A DNA stretch of 64,000 nt, from contig JBEKDK010000004.1 in assembly GCA_050014395.1 (NCBI GenBank), forward strand, positions 1-64,000, read 5' to 3'. This document shows positions 1-8,334 of this stretch, in pieces. Each line of letters opens with the position of its first letter. The first letter of the stretch is position 1. The DNA comes from DASPOJ01 sp050014395 (GTDB lineage Bacteria; Acidobacteriota; Terriglobia; Acidiferrales; UBA7541). The position numbers and the translations under genes were made by a program. The notes under the pieces were generated by a model. The model saw nothing but the letters and a program-made list of their open reading frames with translations. It ran no database searches and was not told the origin of the DNA.

Positions 1-1204
1 TGTTGGCTTTGCTCTCCGCGACGTTCGGTTCGTCGAACGGATCGATTCCCAGCACCGCGCCTGCGATCGACGTGGCCACTTCCCACTTGAAGAACTCGCC
101 GCCCAAATCCTCTTCGCGCCCCAACTGGATTTCTACCACTGGCGCGCCGCGCTTCTTCAGTTCCGCTGTCGTCGCATCCAGCGCCGCGCTGTCGTCGCCC
201 GCCAATCGTAGCGCCGCCACCACGCAGCCCTCGGCCGTGACGTCCAGCGACGGTGGAACACCTCCTGCGACCGGCACAATTCCCTTTAGTTCCTTGCCGG
301 TGCTTTCCGCGATCAGTTGCTCGATCCAATTTCCCAACGGCACCAAGCGCGGCGTGGAGAGCAGTATCAGCTTGTCCGACTTCGCCAGCGCCGCCGCTCC
401 GAGCAGCGCGCCGAGTTCGAGCGCCGGATTTGCGCCGCTCGCAGCATCGGGACCACACACAGCGCGCATAGCGATAGCGCGATCGAGTACAGCGCTCACG
501 CTCACTCCCCAAAGCGCGGCGGGGACCAATCCGAAATATGACAGCGCCGAATAACGTCCGCCGATGTCTGCCGGATTCAGGAACGCACGCCGGAATCCGT
601 TGTCACGCGCGAACTGCTCGAGGTACGAACCGGGATCGGTGATCGCGATGAAGTTCGCGCCCGAAGGTTTCACGCCCGCTTGTTCCAAACGCGATTGGAA
701 ATAGAGCGTCTGCGAAAGTGTCTCGATGGTTTGGCCCGATTTGCTAGCGGACACGAAAAGCGTGTGGCGCAAATCCACGGCGCGCTCGATCTCGAGCACC
801 GACGCAGGATCCGTGCTATCGAGCACGAAGAACTTCCGACCGTCCGCGGCGCCGCGGCACGTGAGCGAGAAGACTTCAGGCGCCAAACTCGAGCCGCCCA
901 TTCCGAGCAGCACGATGAAACGAATTCCCGCCGCATTGATCTCGCGCGCGAATTCCGCGACGGCCGCGGATTCGGCGCGCATCGTGTCGAGCACGGGAAT
1001 CCAGCCGAGCCGATTGGCGACGACTTTCGCCGCGGCCGGATCGTTTGGCTTCCACAAATTCGCGCCGCGCGACCAAATCCGCGCGATCGCGCGATCGTGT
1101 CGAAGCTGATTGCAGCGGTCAGCATAAAGCTTCTCGAAACGTCCGGGCGATATCACCTGTTGTTGCGGCGTAGTTTGTTTAGTGGAAGACACGATCGACC
1201 TCAT
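1..1204 (-). CDS. pgi: Glucose-6-phosphate isomerase (partial, C-terminus off the left edge)
   Basis: The reading frame is open from an ATG at 1204 to the left edge, giving about 401 residues without the C-terminus. It should interconvert glucose-6-phosphate and fructose-6-phosphate in cytosolic glycolysis. Visible landmarks are LGMGGSSLAPEVF (the glycine-rich phosphosugar segment), VSASKSGQTIET (the second SIS phosphate-binding loop), AITDPGSYLEQFA and NPADIGGRYSALSYFG. This pattern resembles the isomerase half of the transaldolase/isomerase fusions known in several phyla. Here the protein starts with only a short leader (MRSIVSSTKQ) before the isomerase region, so no transaldolase is fused at the N-terminus. 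The gene to its right is divergent and unrelated. Family confidence is high; the exact start is less certain. Confidence 0.88.
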   Translation of the reverse strand, partial: MRSIVSSTKQTTPQQQVISPGRFEKLYADRCNQLRHDRAIARIWSRGANLWKPNDPAAAKVVANRLGWIPVLDTMRAESAAVAEFAREINAAGIRFIVLLGMGGSSLAPEVFSLTCRGAADGRKFFVLDSTDPASVLEIERAVDLRHTLFVSASKSGQTIETLSQTLYFQSRLEQAGVKPSGANFIAITDPGSYLEQFARDNGFRRAFLNPADIGGRYSALSYFGLVPAALWGVSVSAVLDRAIAMRAVCGPDAASGANPALELGALLGAAALAKSDKLILLSTPRLVPLGNWIEQLIAESTGKELKGIVPVAGGVPPSLDVTAEGCVVAALRLAGDDSAALDATTAELKKRGAPVVEIQLGREEDLGGEFFKWEVATSIAGAVLGIDPFDEPNVAESKAN

Positions 1205-1380
1205 TCCTGCGGAGATGAATTGCGCTGTTGCGCGTCCGTCTGTTGTCTCAAAATCCAGACAGTCTCGCAAGCAGCGCCACGAAAGTCTCGCACTCGATTC
1301 GATGCACGCGCAGTGTGGTAAGATTTTGTTTTGAATGAAATTGATTGGGCGGGCGGTGCCGGCCCCGGGAGGGTAGCTCT

Positions 1381-1716
1381 GTGGCAGATGATAGCTGTGG
1401 ACCGACAAAACCTGCGGCGAGCGAGCCGCCGGCTCCCGGGACGCGCATGGTCCATTGCGTGAAGTTCGACAAGGACCTTCCCGGTCTCGATCGCCCGCCG
1501 TGGCGCGGCGAACTGGGAAAACGCATCTACGAGAACGTATCCAAGGATGCTTGGAAACTGTGGATCGAGCACTCGAAGATGGTGATGAACGAGTATCGCC
1601 TCAATCCGCTCGATCCTTCTTCGCAGAAAATCATGGAAGAGCAACTGCAGGAATTTTTCTTCGGCGAAGGCGCGAAGTTGCCGGAAGGATACGTTCCGCA
1701 GCGCGCCAAGAGCTAA
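1381..1716 (+). CDS. Fe(2+)-trafficking protein, YggX family
   Basis: A small cytosolic protein of 111 residues from a GTG at 1381, which follows a GGGAGGG purine run at a suitable distance. An ATG at 1447 (MVHCVKFDKDLPGL) is an alternative giving 89 residues, close to the usual YggX length of about 90. Core family motifs are VHCVKFDKDLPGLDRPPW, GELGKRIYENVSKDAW and FFFGEGAKLPEGYVP, including the single N-terminal cysteine typical of the family. YggX-type proteins are linked to iron supply for Fe-S clusters and protection from oxidative damage. The gene runs between divergent pgi and the convergent ATP-grasp gene; its stop overlaps the end of that gene by a few bases. Family identification is firm; the N-terminal 22 residues may not be translated. 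Confidence 0.85.
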   Translation: MADDSCGPTKPAASEPPAPGTRMVHCVKFDKDLPGLDRPPWRGELGKRIYENVSKDAWKLWIEHSKMVMNEYRLNPLDPSSQKIMEEQLQEFFFGEGAKLPEGYVPQRAKS

Positions 1717-3047
1717 TTCCCTTCTCCGATTCCGCGAGCGGGCAAGCGGCCTGTCGCTGGATTTTCCACCGGCAACTCCGGGTTCAATTTGAAATTCAAC
1801 TCCGCGTGCGCCGCGCGCAGCGCCGCTTCGGCTTCTTCCGGTTTTTCCGCACGCGCAAAAATAAAACCTAGATAGCTGGCGCCCTCGGGCCACGCGACGA
1901 CTTTGTCGTGAAGGCGCGCGGTGATTTCGATCGCGTCAACGTGCTCGACGGCGCGCGCGCGGTCCAAGCCTTCAACTTCGTCGAGGATTCCGCTGGCCGG
2001 CACGGGGATCATCATCACGGCAGATGCGGCGCTTTCGCGCTGGGCGTCGCTGCCGGGCATACCGAGCGCGTGGCGCACGAGCAACTCCTCGAGGCCGATC
2101 CGCGCTTCGCCGAAGCGCAACGCTCGCGCGCAGAGGCCGCCGATGGGGCGCGGCGCGCACTCAATCACCCACGGGCCTTTATCGTTCCAGCGAAATTCGG
2201 CGTGGATTGGGCCGTGGCTCAAGCCCAGCGCCGTTGCTGTGCGGCGCGCGCATGCGGACAACTCCTCTTGCGCGGCGGCGGGCAAACGCGACGGCGTAAC
2301 GTAAATCGTCTCCTCGAAGAACGGGCCTTCGAGCGGATCGGGCTTATCGAAGATCGCGAGGATGCGCAGATGACCGCGATCAATCAGACCTTCGACAGCG
2401 ACTTCCGCGCCGGGCACATAGTCTTCGACGAGCAGACGATCGAGTTCAGGTTCGCGCGTCACTTGCACTTCGGGAGATTCAATCAACGCGCGCGTGCGCG
2501 CGACGGCGGCGCGGAATTCCTCGGCATTATTGGCGCGGATCACCCCTTGGCTGGCCGCGAGGCGCAGCGGTTTCACCACGCACGGAAAGTTCACGCGCTT
2601 CGCAATCTCATCGGGAGAGTCGGAGAGCGAGAAGGAGAAGAATCCGGGGACGGGCACGTCGGCTTCCGCCAAGACTTCGCGCTGGCGCAACTTGCTGCGG
2701 CAATTCTCGACAGACTCGGGCGTGTTGTAGGTGAGGCCGAGCGACTGCGCGGCGAGAGCCGCGGTGAGCGGCGCGCGATCGCCGAGCGCAAGGATTGCGG
2801 AGATGGGCGCGCCAGCGGCGTGCGCGCTCGCGCGGGCGCGATTGACGATTTCCTCCGCGGCGGATTCTGGATCCTCAAACGCGAGCGGCCAAGCGCGATC
2901 ATTCCACGGATCGTCAAGCTGGTGGCAGCGATCCGTGCCGAGAAGGACTTCGACGCCGAGGCGCTGCGCGGCGGCGATGAAGCCGCGAGTTTGGTAGCCG
3001 AGCTTGCTTGCGAGGATTAGAAGCCACTTTTTTTCTGGCGAGTTCAT
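1713..3047 (-). CDS. ATP-grasp domain protein, partner of the CCAEP-tail radical SAM enzyme
   Basis: 444 residues from the ATG at 3047 (MNSPEKKWLLILASKLGYQT), only 7 bases after the stop of the radical SAM gene, so the two are very likely co-translated. An N-terminal Rossmann-like region is followed by an ATP-grasp fold: CRSKLRQREVLAEADVPVPGF, FPCVVKPLRLAASQGV (ATP-binding lysine and loop), LLVEDYVPGAEVAVEGLI, and the metal-ligand segment GPIHAEFRWNDKGPWVIECAPRPIGG. ATP-grasp enzymes join a carboxylate to an amine or thiol through an acyl-phosphate. The substrate cannot be told from sequence; carnosine-synthase-like and amino-acid ligases are the nearest general type. A longer reading frame upstream lies within the radical SAM gene and is not used. 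Family confident, function unknown. Confidence 0.8.
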   Translation of the reverse strand: MNSPEKKWLLILASKLGYQTRGFIAAAQRLGVEVLLGTDRCHQLDDPWNDRAWPLAFEDPESAAEEIVNRARASAHAAGAPISAILALGDRAPLTAALAAQSLGLTYNTPESVENCRSKLRQREVLAEADVPVPGFFSFSLSDSPDEIAKRVNFPCVVKPLRLAASQGVIRANNAEEFRAAVARTRALIESPEVQVTREPELDRLLVEDYVPGAEVAVEGLIDRGHLRILAIFDKPDPLEGPFFEETIYVTPSRLPAAAQEELSACARRTATALGLSHGPIHAEFRWNDKGPWVIECAPRPIGGLCARALRFGEARIGLEELLVRHALGMPGSDAQRESAASAVMMIPVPASGILDEVEGLDRARAVEHVDAIEITARLHDKVVAWPEGASYLGFIFARAEKPEEAEAALRAAHAELNFKLNPELPVENPATGRLPARGIGEGN

Positions 3048-3054
3048 GCGCGGC

Positions 3055-4548
3055 TCACACGAAACCGTCGATGGCGGCGACCGCGGTGCGAGTGGCGGGC
3101 GATGCTGCGGCGGCCTGCGCTGCGCCGATGGAGACGAACTGTTCGCGTGCGGGCTCGGCACAGCAATACCACGGCTCATCGAAATGCGGGATGGCGGCAA
3201 GTTCGCCTGGTGGCGGCTGCCAGATTGAATCTTCGGCTGCGACGCCTTCGGCCGCGGCGCGCCAGATCGTAGCGAAAATTTCCGCACGCGACAGCTTCGC
3301 GGCTTCGCTCCGCTCGACGATTTGCTGCACTTGGCGGCCGAGCGCATCGACGCGCGGATCGGCGTGGCGCCAAGGATATGCGAGGCCGGCGCGATCGAAG
3401 GGCTGAACGAGTTCCTGCACTTCCGGCAACTCGAGCAGGCGCGAGCCGGCAGGGATCAGCAGGCGAATCGCGAGTTGGATTGGCGGAACGTTGGCGACGA
3501 GATTGTTGTCGGCGATTACGCGCAGCAGATCTCGATAGCCGGAGAGCGTGGTCCAGGGCGTGAAGGGGACGAACGTCGGCTGAAGGATTAGGCCGAGTGC
3601 GCGGAAATTCGATGCAACGGCGAGAAAATCGGCGCGCGTGTGGCCTTTATCGAGGCGCGCGAGGATTGCCTCATCGACGGACTCGACGGCGCTGGTGACG
3701 AAGAGGCAGCCGGTCGCGCGAAGCTCGGGCAAAAGATCGGCGTGGCGGAGGAGATGCTCGATCTTTATGGTCACGTCGTAAGTGACGGCGGGAAACTCCC
3801 GATGCAGCGCGCGAACGATGGCGAGGGCGTGCGACGGGCCGTTGAAGAAATCGGGATCGCCGAAGGTGACGTGGCGCGCGCCGGCGGCGATTTGCTGCCG
3901 CGCGTCGGCGAGGACGATATCGCGGCCGACGACGCGAAAGATTCCGTTGTAAACCGGGACGATTGGGCAGTGGCGGCAGAGATGTTTGCAGCCGCGGCTG
4001 GCTTCCGTGTAGCCGGCGAGGATTTCTTCACCATTCGGCATTTGCAGCCGGGCGTAGCGATCGAGCGCGGGCAAATCCGCGCGCAGCGGAACGAGGAACT
4101 CTTGCCGCGCCATGGAAACTGGCTCGGCCGGTGCGTCTGGAACTGCCGGCTCCGTTTGCACGCCAGGCTCGCGAGTTTCGCCGCGCGCGAGGCGATCGGC
4201 TAGATCGGCGAGGGCGGTTTCAAACTCGCCGCCGAGGATCGTGGCGACGCCGAGCGCTTTGAGAAACTCCACGTTCATCGGGGCGTACAGGCCGTAGCAG
4301 CAGATGTGCACGCGGGGGTTCAGGCGGCGGACGCGCTCGATTTGCTCGGCGGCCAGGCGCGTCGCGGTGTGCATCGGGAGATGGAACGCGACGAGATCGG
4401 CGGCGCGCACCGAGTCTTCGTCGACGGATTGGCGCGAGAGATCGCGGCACGCGACGGTGTGTCCGCGGGCGGAGAGCCATGCGGCGGGCGAGGCCAAGCC
4501 GAATGGCGGGCGGCCGAGTTCGTAGGTCGAGATCAGAACGGCGCGCAT
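3055..4548 (-). CDS. CCAEP-tail radical SAM protein with cobalamin-binding-like N-terminus
   Basis: 497 residues from the ATG at 4548 (MRAVLISTYELG), chosen over an ATG 33 bases upstream because the protein fold begins here and GGAAG lies upstream. Residues 1-120 look like the B12-binding-type Rossmann domain that precedes many radical SAM enzymes (VACRDLS, HICCYGLYAP, ILGGEFE). The [4Fe-4S] motif is CKHLCRHC at C187, C191 and C194. The C-terminus carries WYCCAEP (C462, C463), which I recall as the signature of the CUAEP/CCAEP-tail radical SAM (seleno)protein family. Here both codons are TGC and TGT, so this is the all-cysteine form, not a selenoprotein. It is followed directly by an ATP-grasp gene. 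The reaction and substrate are not known to me. Confidence 0.85.
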   Translation of the reverse strand: MRAVLISTYELGRPPFGLASPAAWLSARGHTVACRDLSRQSVDEDSVRAADLVAFHLPMHTATRLAAEQIERVRRLNPRVHICCYGLYAPMNVEFLKALGVATILGGEFETALADLADRLARGETREPGVQTEPAVPDAPAEPVSMARQEFLVPLRADLPALDRYARLQMPNGEEILAGYTEASRGCKHLCRHCPIVPVYNGIFRVVGRDIVLADARQQIAAGARHVTFGDPDFFNGPSHALAIVRALHREFPAVTYDVTIKIEHLLRHADLLPELRATGCLFVTSAVESVDEAILARLDKGHTRADFLAVASNFRALGLILQPTFVPFTPWTTLSGYRDLLRVIADNNLVANVPPIQLAIRLLIPAGSRLLELPEVQELVQPFDRAGLAYPWRHADPRVDALGRQVQQIVERSEAAKLSRAEIFATIWRAAAEGVAAEDSIWQPPPGELAAIPHFDEPWYCCAEPAREQFVSIGAAQAAAASPATRTAVAAIDGFV

Positions 4549-4670
4549 GGTGGCGTCAGCGATCTTCCTTTCGCGAGCCATTGTAGATCATGAAGATGAT
4601 CATCGCCCAAGCTGCAAAAGCGCCAATCGGGAGATTGGCCCTACTGCGGCGGGCAGGCGTTCCCAGGACG

Positions 4671-4930
4671 CGCGTCGCCAGTTGCAACTCGGGTTGCAAC
4701 TGGACCCCCACCCCCGGTTTTTCTGGAAGTGTTGATTCTAGGAAGCTTAAAGTCAAAAATCGTGGAAGTGTTGATTATAGGAGACTTCAAGTGGCCGCTA
4801 ATGAGCGAGATACAAAATGTGCGAAAATTCTTGGAAGTGTTGATTCTAAAGGGACTTAGGTGAGACCTAAGTCCTCTATAATCAACACTTCTGGGAAATG
4901 GTGCTAGTTGCAACTGACTGTTGCAACTGG
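4671..4930. repeat. Four-copy 29-bp repeat with flanking GTTGCAAC palindromes
   Basis: Gene-free DNA upstream of the radical SAM gene holds three direct copies of TGGAAGTGTTGATTMTA plus a less conserved tail (4724-4752, 4763-4791, 4832-4860) and one inverted copy (4865-4893). Copies 3 and 4 face each other across a 4-base gap and can fold into a hairpin of about 26 pairs with a few mismatches. The block is framed by two inverted-repeat elements built on GTTGCAAC: CCAGTTGCAAC with GTTGCAACTGG at 4678-4703, and a similar pair at about 4906-4930. Spacing is irregular, so it is not a CRISPR array. It could be a REP-like dispersed element or a mobile remnant. No coding potential is convincing here. 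Confidence 0.7.
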
Positions 4931-5068
4931 CGGTTCGGAAGGGGGCGCCATTCGCTCCAGTGAGCGAACCGTTAATTGGACCAGGGCTGGGAAGCATTGC
5001 GGTAAGAGGGGAAATTTCAGATTGGAAATTTGAGATTTGAAACGCGGAGAAAACCAAAGGCGCACAGC

Positions 5069-5089
5069 GGGCAGAGACAAGCTCTGCCC
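5069..5089. repeat. GGGCAGAG/CTCTGCCC hairpin (dispersed-type repeat)
   Basis: A perfect 8-bp stem with loop ACAAG inside a segment of the kind often seen scattered in intergenic DNA. The minus-strand reading frame across it gives peptides of the 'GAELVSARC' type that are usually spurious. The rest of 4931-5342 shows no gene I can support. Confidence 0.45.
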
Positions 5090-5342
5090 CTACAATCGGA
5101 AAATGCTTGCGGCAGGAACGCCTCGCTGCATTCGTTCGCAAAGCGATGGGCATCGAACGGTTGCGCGCGGAGGAACCGAGGATGCGGCGGAATCGGTGCC
5201 GAAGCGACGGTGAGATGGGCTCGCGATTCATGTGACAGTATAGCATGGCGATGACACACATGTCAATATAGGCATGTGGTTATTCGAATAGAAATGGCAT
5301 AACCGACGCAATTTCAATAGCGAAGAGGGATTCGTCGACTGC

Positions 5343-5411
5343 GAGGCGGCTCCCTCCTGCGGCGGGCAGGCGTCCGCGCAGACGCGGACGAGAAGAAAAA
5401 AGAGCCGCCTC
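5343..5411. repeat. Nested inverted repeat downstream of the ThuA-like gene
   Basis: GAGGCGGCTC (5343-5352) is matched by GAGCCGCCTC (5402-5411). Inside lies a perfect 8-bp hairpin, CGTCCGCG / CGCGGACG (5371-5378 and 5383-5390, loop CAGA). The internal string GCGGCGGGCAGGCGT also occurs near 4651. This may be a REP-like element; it could also serve as a terminator region for the gene ending at 5517. Confidence 0.5.
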
Positions 5412-5516
5412 TTCGCTCAGAATTACCCCGGGGTTCGATTGTCGCAAGTGGGGCCGCACGAAGATCACGGTGTGAGGATCGCTTCAATGTGGCCGGTCAA
5501 TCGTCGCGCGATCAAT

Positions 5517-6452
5517 TTATTGTGTTGGTTGGGGGAGCGAGGGGAATGGGGGGCGGACGGAGACGGCGGTGGCGGTGGGGAAATCGGCGGGGATGGCGTA
5601 GGTGACGGGGCGCTTCGCTAGCCACTGGATCGCGCGGGGAAGGATGGTTTGCACGGCGGCGCAGCGGAGGCTGGGGGGTTGGACGTCGCCGGGCCATACG
5701 TGGCCGTAGAGGGAAACATAGACGCGGCCGTTGCCATACCGGACGGTCCACTCGGTGGGCCAGTACAGGCCCTGGCCGGGCTTGGAATCTTGCGCGTAGG
5801 CGAGGACGTGGACGTGTTTCGCGGGGCCGCGCGTGTAGAAATAGACCTCCATGTAGGGCGACATCCACTGGCGCGGCATGCCGGCGTGGATGGGATCGTC
5901 GCCGAGGCGGGTGACGAGGCGATCGCCTTTGGGGCCGTGATTGGTGTCGCTGCCGACTCCGGGCGGGATGTGCACGAGCTTGCCGGTGGCGGGGTCAATG
6001 CGGATTGAGGCGCCGTAGTCCGCGGTGCGCCAGAGCAGGGCGACCATTTTTTCGTACGCTTTCCAGCCGATGAAGGCATTTTCCGCGGAGTGGAAAATGT
6101 AAACGCCGCCGCCATTGCGAACGAAATTCTCAAAATCTTTTTGCACGGGGACGGGCCAGACATTGGGTTTCTTGTAGTCGTTGCAGACCTGGATCACGAC
6201 GTCGTAGTCGGAAAATTTCGGGCGCCAGGTGGACCAGGCGGGATCGCCGGGCGTCGCGGGGGCGGTGGCGACGGAGACGTCAAACAGGCCGGTGGGCTCG
6301 AGGATGGCGCGGATCATGGCGGTGGTTTGTTGCCAATCGTGATTGTTGTAGCCGTCGGTGATCAGGACGCGGATTTTGGGAGATTGGGCGCTCGCGGGGG
6401 AGAGAGTGCCGGCGAGAAGTGAGAGCGCGAAGCAGATTAGAAGACGATTCAT
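5517..6452 (-). CDS. Secreted ThuA-like domain protein
   Basis: 311 residues with a clear signal peptide (MNRLLICFALSLLAGTLSPASA) followed by a ThuA-like, class-I-glutamine-amidotransferase-type fold. Typical segments are IRVLITDGYNNHDWQQTT, YDVVIQVCNDY, FVRNGGGVYIFHSAENAF and GPKGDRLVTRLGDDPIHAGMP, the last a phrase found in many ThuA proteins where a trehalose-utilisation or sugar-related role is suspected. The C-terminus ends in YGNGRVYVSLYGHVW and a short proline-rich tail. It is exported, so it probably acts in the periplasm. It stands alone, with repeats downstream. Family assignment is good; the biochemical role is unknown. Confidence 0.82.
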   Translation of the reverse strand: MNRLLICFALSLLAGTLSPASAQSPKIRVLITDGYNNHDWQQTTAMIRAILEPTGLFDVSVATAPATPGDPAWSTWRPKFSDYDVVIQVCNDYKKPNVWPVPVQKDFENFVRNGGGVYIFHSAENAFIGWKAYEKMVALLWRTADYGASIRIDPATGKLVHIPPGVGSDTNHGPKGDRLVTRLGDDPIHAGMPRQWMSPYMEVYFYTRGPAKHVHVLAYAQDSKPGQGLYWPTEWTVRYGNGRVYVSLYGHVWPGDVQPPSLRCAAVQTILPRAIQWLAKRPVTYAIPADFPTATAVSVRPPFPSLPQPTQ

Positions 6453-6555
6453 TTTTGGTCTCCCCGTGGCGCGTGGCGATTGGCGGATTTGGAGCAGGTG
6501 AATCTTATGACGGGAATAGACAAATGCAAGCGGAACGTAGACGGATCCGGCAAGT

Positions 6556-6670
6556 CAAAAGATAACGCAGAGGCGCGGAGGGGCCAGAGGTTCGCAGAGA
6601 TCGGAAAAGGCTAAGGGCAAAGGCAGTTTTCTTACCACAGAGGGCACAGAGATCGCAGAGGACTTAAAAG
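6556..6670. repeat. Dispersed 'CGCAGAGG / CACAGAG' type intergenic repeat
   Basis: The intergenic stretch between the ThuA-like and DinB genes contains the pattern AACGCAGAGGCGCGGAGGGG, then CCACAGAGGGCACAGAG and CGCAGAGG. Such purine-rich strings recur in intergenic DNA of many bacterial genomes. No gene is supported in it. Confidence 0.4.
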
Positions 6671-6699
6671 GGAGAGAGATGCGCGCGGGGCGCGGCGCT

Positions 6700-7212
6700 T
6701 TATTTTTTCTTTCGGGCGAGGAGTTGCTCGAGTTGTTTGATGTGGTTGAGGTCGTGGCCGGCCATCATGCGGACGAGATGCTCGATGGATTCTTGGCCGC
6801 GCTCGGCGTGCATGCCGAAGTGCTGCCATTGCTCGGGCGAGAGGGATTTCAGGAGCGCGACGTTGGCTTCGCGCATGACGCGGAACACTTCGAGCGACTG
6901 GCGCGCGTCGCGTTTGGCGTAATGGAGCGCGGCGGCCCAGGCGTCTTGGTCGAAGGCTTGGATGGGTGTGCCGGGGGCGCCGAGAATTTGGCGGATGCGC
7001 CAGGCGGTGACGGTTTCGGCGTCGGCGAGGTGCGCGAGAATTTCGGCGACGGACCATTTATCGGGAGCGGGGCGCTTGCGCAATTTCACCGGGGACTTTC
7101 CGCGCAGCAAGCTGGCGATTTTTTTCGGCGTGGCGGATTGGACCTTCAGGGCGTTCTGGCCTTCGACGTTGCCGAGGATGCGCTTTGTGTATTCTTGCGG
7201 AGTTTCGGTCAT
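6700..7212 (-). CDS. DinB family metal-dependent protein
   Basis: 170 residues forming a DinB/YfiT-like four-helix bundle. The three histidines expected of the metal site are visible in AEILAHLADAE, in the central helix and in MMAGHDLNHIKQ. KRPAPDKWSVAEILAHL is the characteristic helix-1 segment. Some family members are thiol-dependent transferases, many others uncharacterised; no substrate can be inferred here. The lysine-rich tail (ARKKK) is ordinary. It is a single gene; the convergent dispersed repeat lies downstream and the lipoprotein gene is divergent. Confidence 0.82.
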   Translation of the reverse strand: MTETPQEYTKRILGNVEGQNALKVQSATPKKIASLLRGKSPVKLRKRPAPDKWSVAEILAHLADAETVTAWRIRQILGAPGTPIQAFDQDAWAAALHYAKRDARQSLEVFRVMREANVALLKSLSPEQWQHFGMHAERGQESIEHLVRMMAGHDLNHIKQLEQLLARKKK

Positions 7213-7465
7213 GGCGTTGCCTCTTTGCGGCTGACTTAGCCGGCGCGGGCCATTTTACACGGAAATACAGCGCACCGTCTTTTGCTTGCACATTGCCTGG
7301 AGAAGCGTGGTGAAGTGGCGGCTGACGCCGCACGTTTGGTAATTGGTGTCTTGAGCCGGTCCGAGCGGTGTGCTAGATTCCGGCCAACAGGATTCTGTAG
7401 GGACCCTGATATTTTGCACGCGCGGGAATGGCCGCGATCTACTTCTCGATAGGAAGGACACAGTC

Positions 7466-8179
7466 ATGAAAAGCTTGGGCGAAATGGGCGCGCGCACGAA
7501 CGTTGCGCGAATTGATCGATTCATTTCCGCGGCAGCGCTGCTGGGACTGGGAATTCTGCTGGCGGCGAGCGGCTGCGGGAAATCGCAACAACAAACGACG
7601 ACTGCGCCAGCGGCTCCGGCGGCGGCTCCGAGCGCGCCGGCTGCGCCGGCGGCCGGAAGCAATGGGGCCGACACAACGTCGAAACTTGCCGCGGCCGATT
7701 GGGCGGTCAAGCAAGATCAGATTAAGAACGATCCGAATGGCCAGTGGGCGATCTCGGCGACGTCGTCCTCGAGCTATAACGATGCGCAAGGCGCACAACA
7801 GTGGTCCGCCAATCAGACGGTGGGAGCGCCGAACGTCGAGAAGTACGCCGACGATGGGAATGCTTGGGCGCCGAAGACGCAAGACACCGGCATCGAATGG
7901 CTCGATCTGAAATATCCGCGGCCGGTGCATGCGACGGAAGTGCGCGTGCGGGAATCGTTCAACTCCGGCACCGTGATCAAGGTGGAGCTGATCGACGATG
8001 GCGGCGCGGCGCACACGGTGTGGGCGGGGAACGATCCGACGACGGGGCTGAATTATCTGCTCGTCACGTTTCCGAAGACTGGGTACAAAACCTCCGAAGT
8101 GAAAGTCACTCTGGCCACCAATATCAGCCCGGTCTGGAAGGAAATCGACGCGGTGCAGTTGGTGGGGACAGATCAGTAG
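7466..8179 (+). CDS. Lipoprotein with galactose-binding-like beta-sandwich
   Basis: 237 residues from the ATG at 7466, preceded by an AGGAAGGA purine run. The N-terminus has a lipoprotein signal with lipobox LAASGC, then a low-complexity A/P/S linker. The C-terminal half (WAISATSSSSYNDAQGAQQW, WAPKTQDTGIEWLDLKYPRP, ATEVRVRESFNSGTVIKVEL) resembles the discoidin-like beta-sandwich found in some carbohydrate- or protein-binding modules. The lipobox predicts processing by Lgt, encoded at 13481-14314. It is probably a periplasm-facing or surface-anchored binding protein; the ligand is unknown. Confidence 0.7.
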   Translation: MKSLGEMGARTNVARIDRFISAAALLGLGILLAASGCGKSQQQTTTAPAAPAAAPSAPAAPAAGSNGADTTSKLAAADWAVKQDQIKNDPNGQWAISATSSSSYNDAQGAQQWSANQTVGAPNVEKYADDGNAWAPKTQDTGIEWLDLKYPRPVHATEVRVRESFNSGTVIKVELIDDGGAAHTVWAGNDPTTGLNYLLVTFPKTGYKTSEVKVTLATNISPVWKEIDAVQLVGTDQ

Positions 8180-8186
8180 GCAGATC

Positions 8187-8204
8187 TCGCGCGGATCCGC
8201 GCGA
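8187..8204. terminator. Perfect 18-base palindrome after the lipoprotein gene
   Basis: TCGCGCGGATCCGCGCGA is self-complementary and begins 7 bases after the stop codon. It could form a strong stem, but no T-run follows, so a role in termination is only possible. Confidence 0.4.
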
Positions 8205-8334
8205 ACAAAACAAAACCAAAGAGTCCGATGGTGGTCCGTGCGGGCCGACAGGGGAGAACCCTGCCCTGCGGGCGCGGCGCGATTGCGTTATCATTGTGTG
8301 ATCGACGCGAGATCGCGAAAGGACACGCAATCTT

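Noticed and set aside
3140..3180. Selenocysteine in the CUAEP/CCAEP tail
   Set aside because: The codons are TGC and TGT; there is no TGA at that place, so this is the cysteine form.
4724..4893. A short CRISPR array
   Set aside because: Only four copies, irregular spacing, one inverted, sequence of the unit drifts, and no cas genes nearby.
4641..5261. A 206-codon minus-strand open frame
   Set aside because: It runs through repeats and hairpins, has no protein-like composition or ribosome binding site, and includes the GAELVSARC-type translation of a dispersed repeat.
5410..5460. A tRNA T-arm-like string (GGGGTTCGATT)
   Set aside because: No acceptor, D or anticodon arms could be placed around it.
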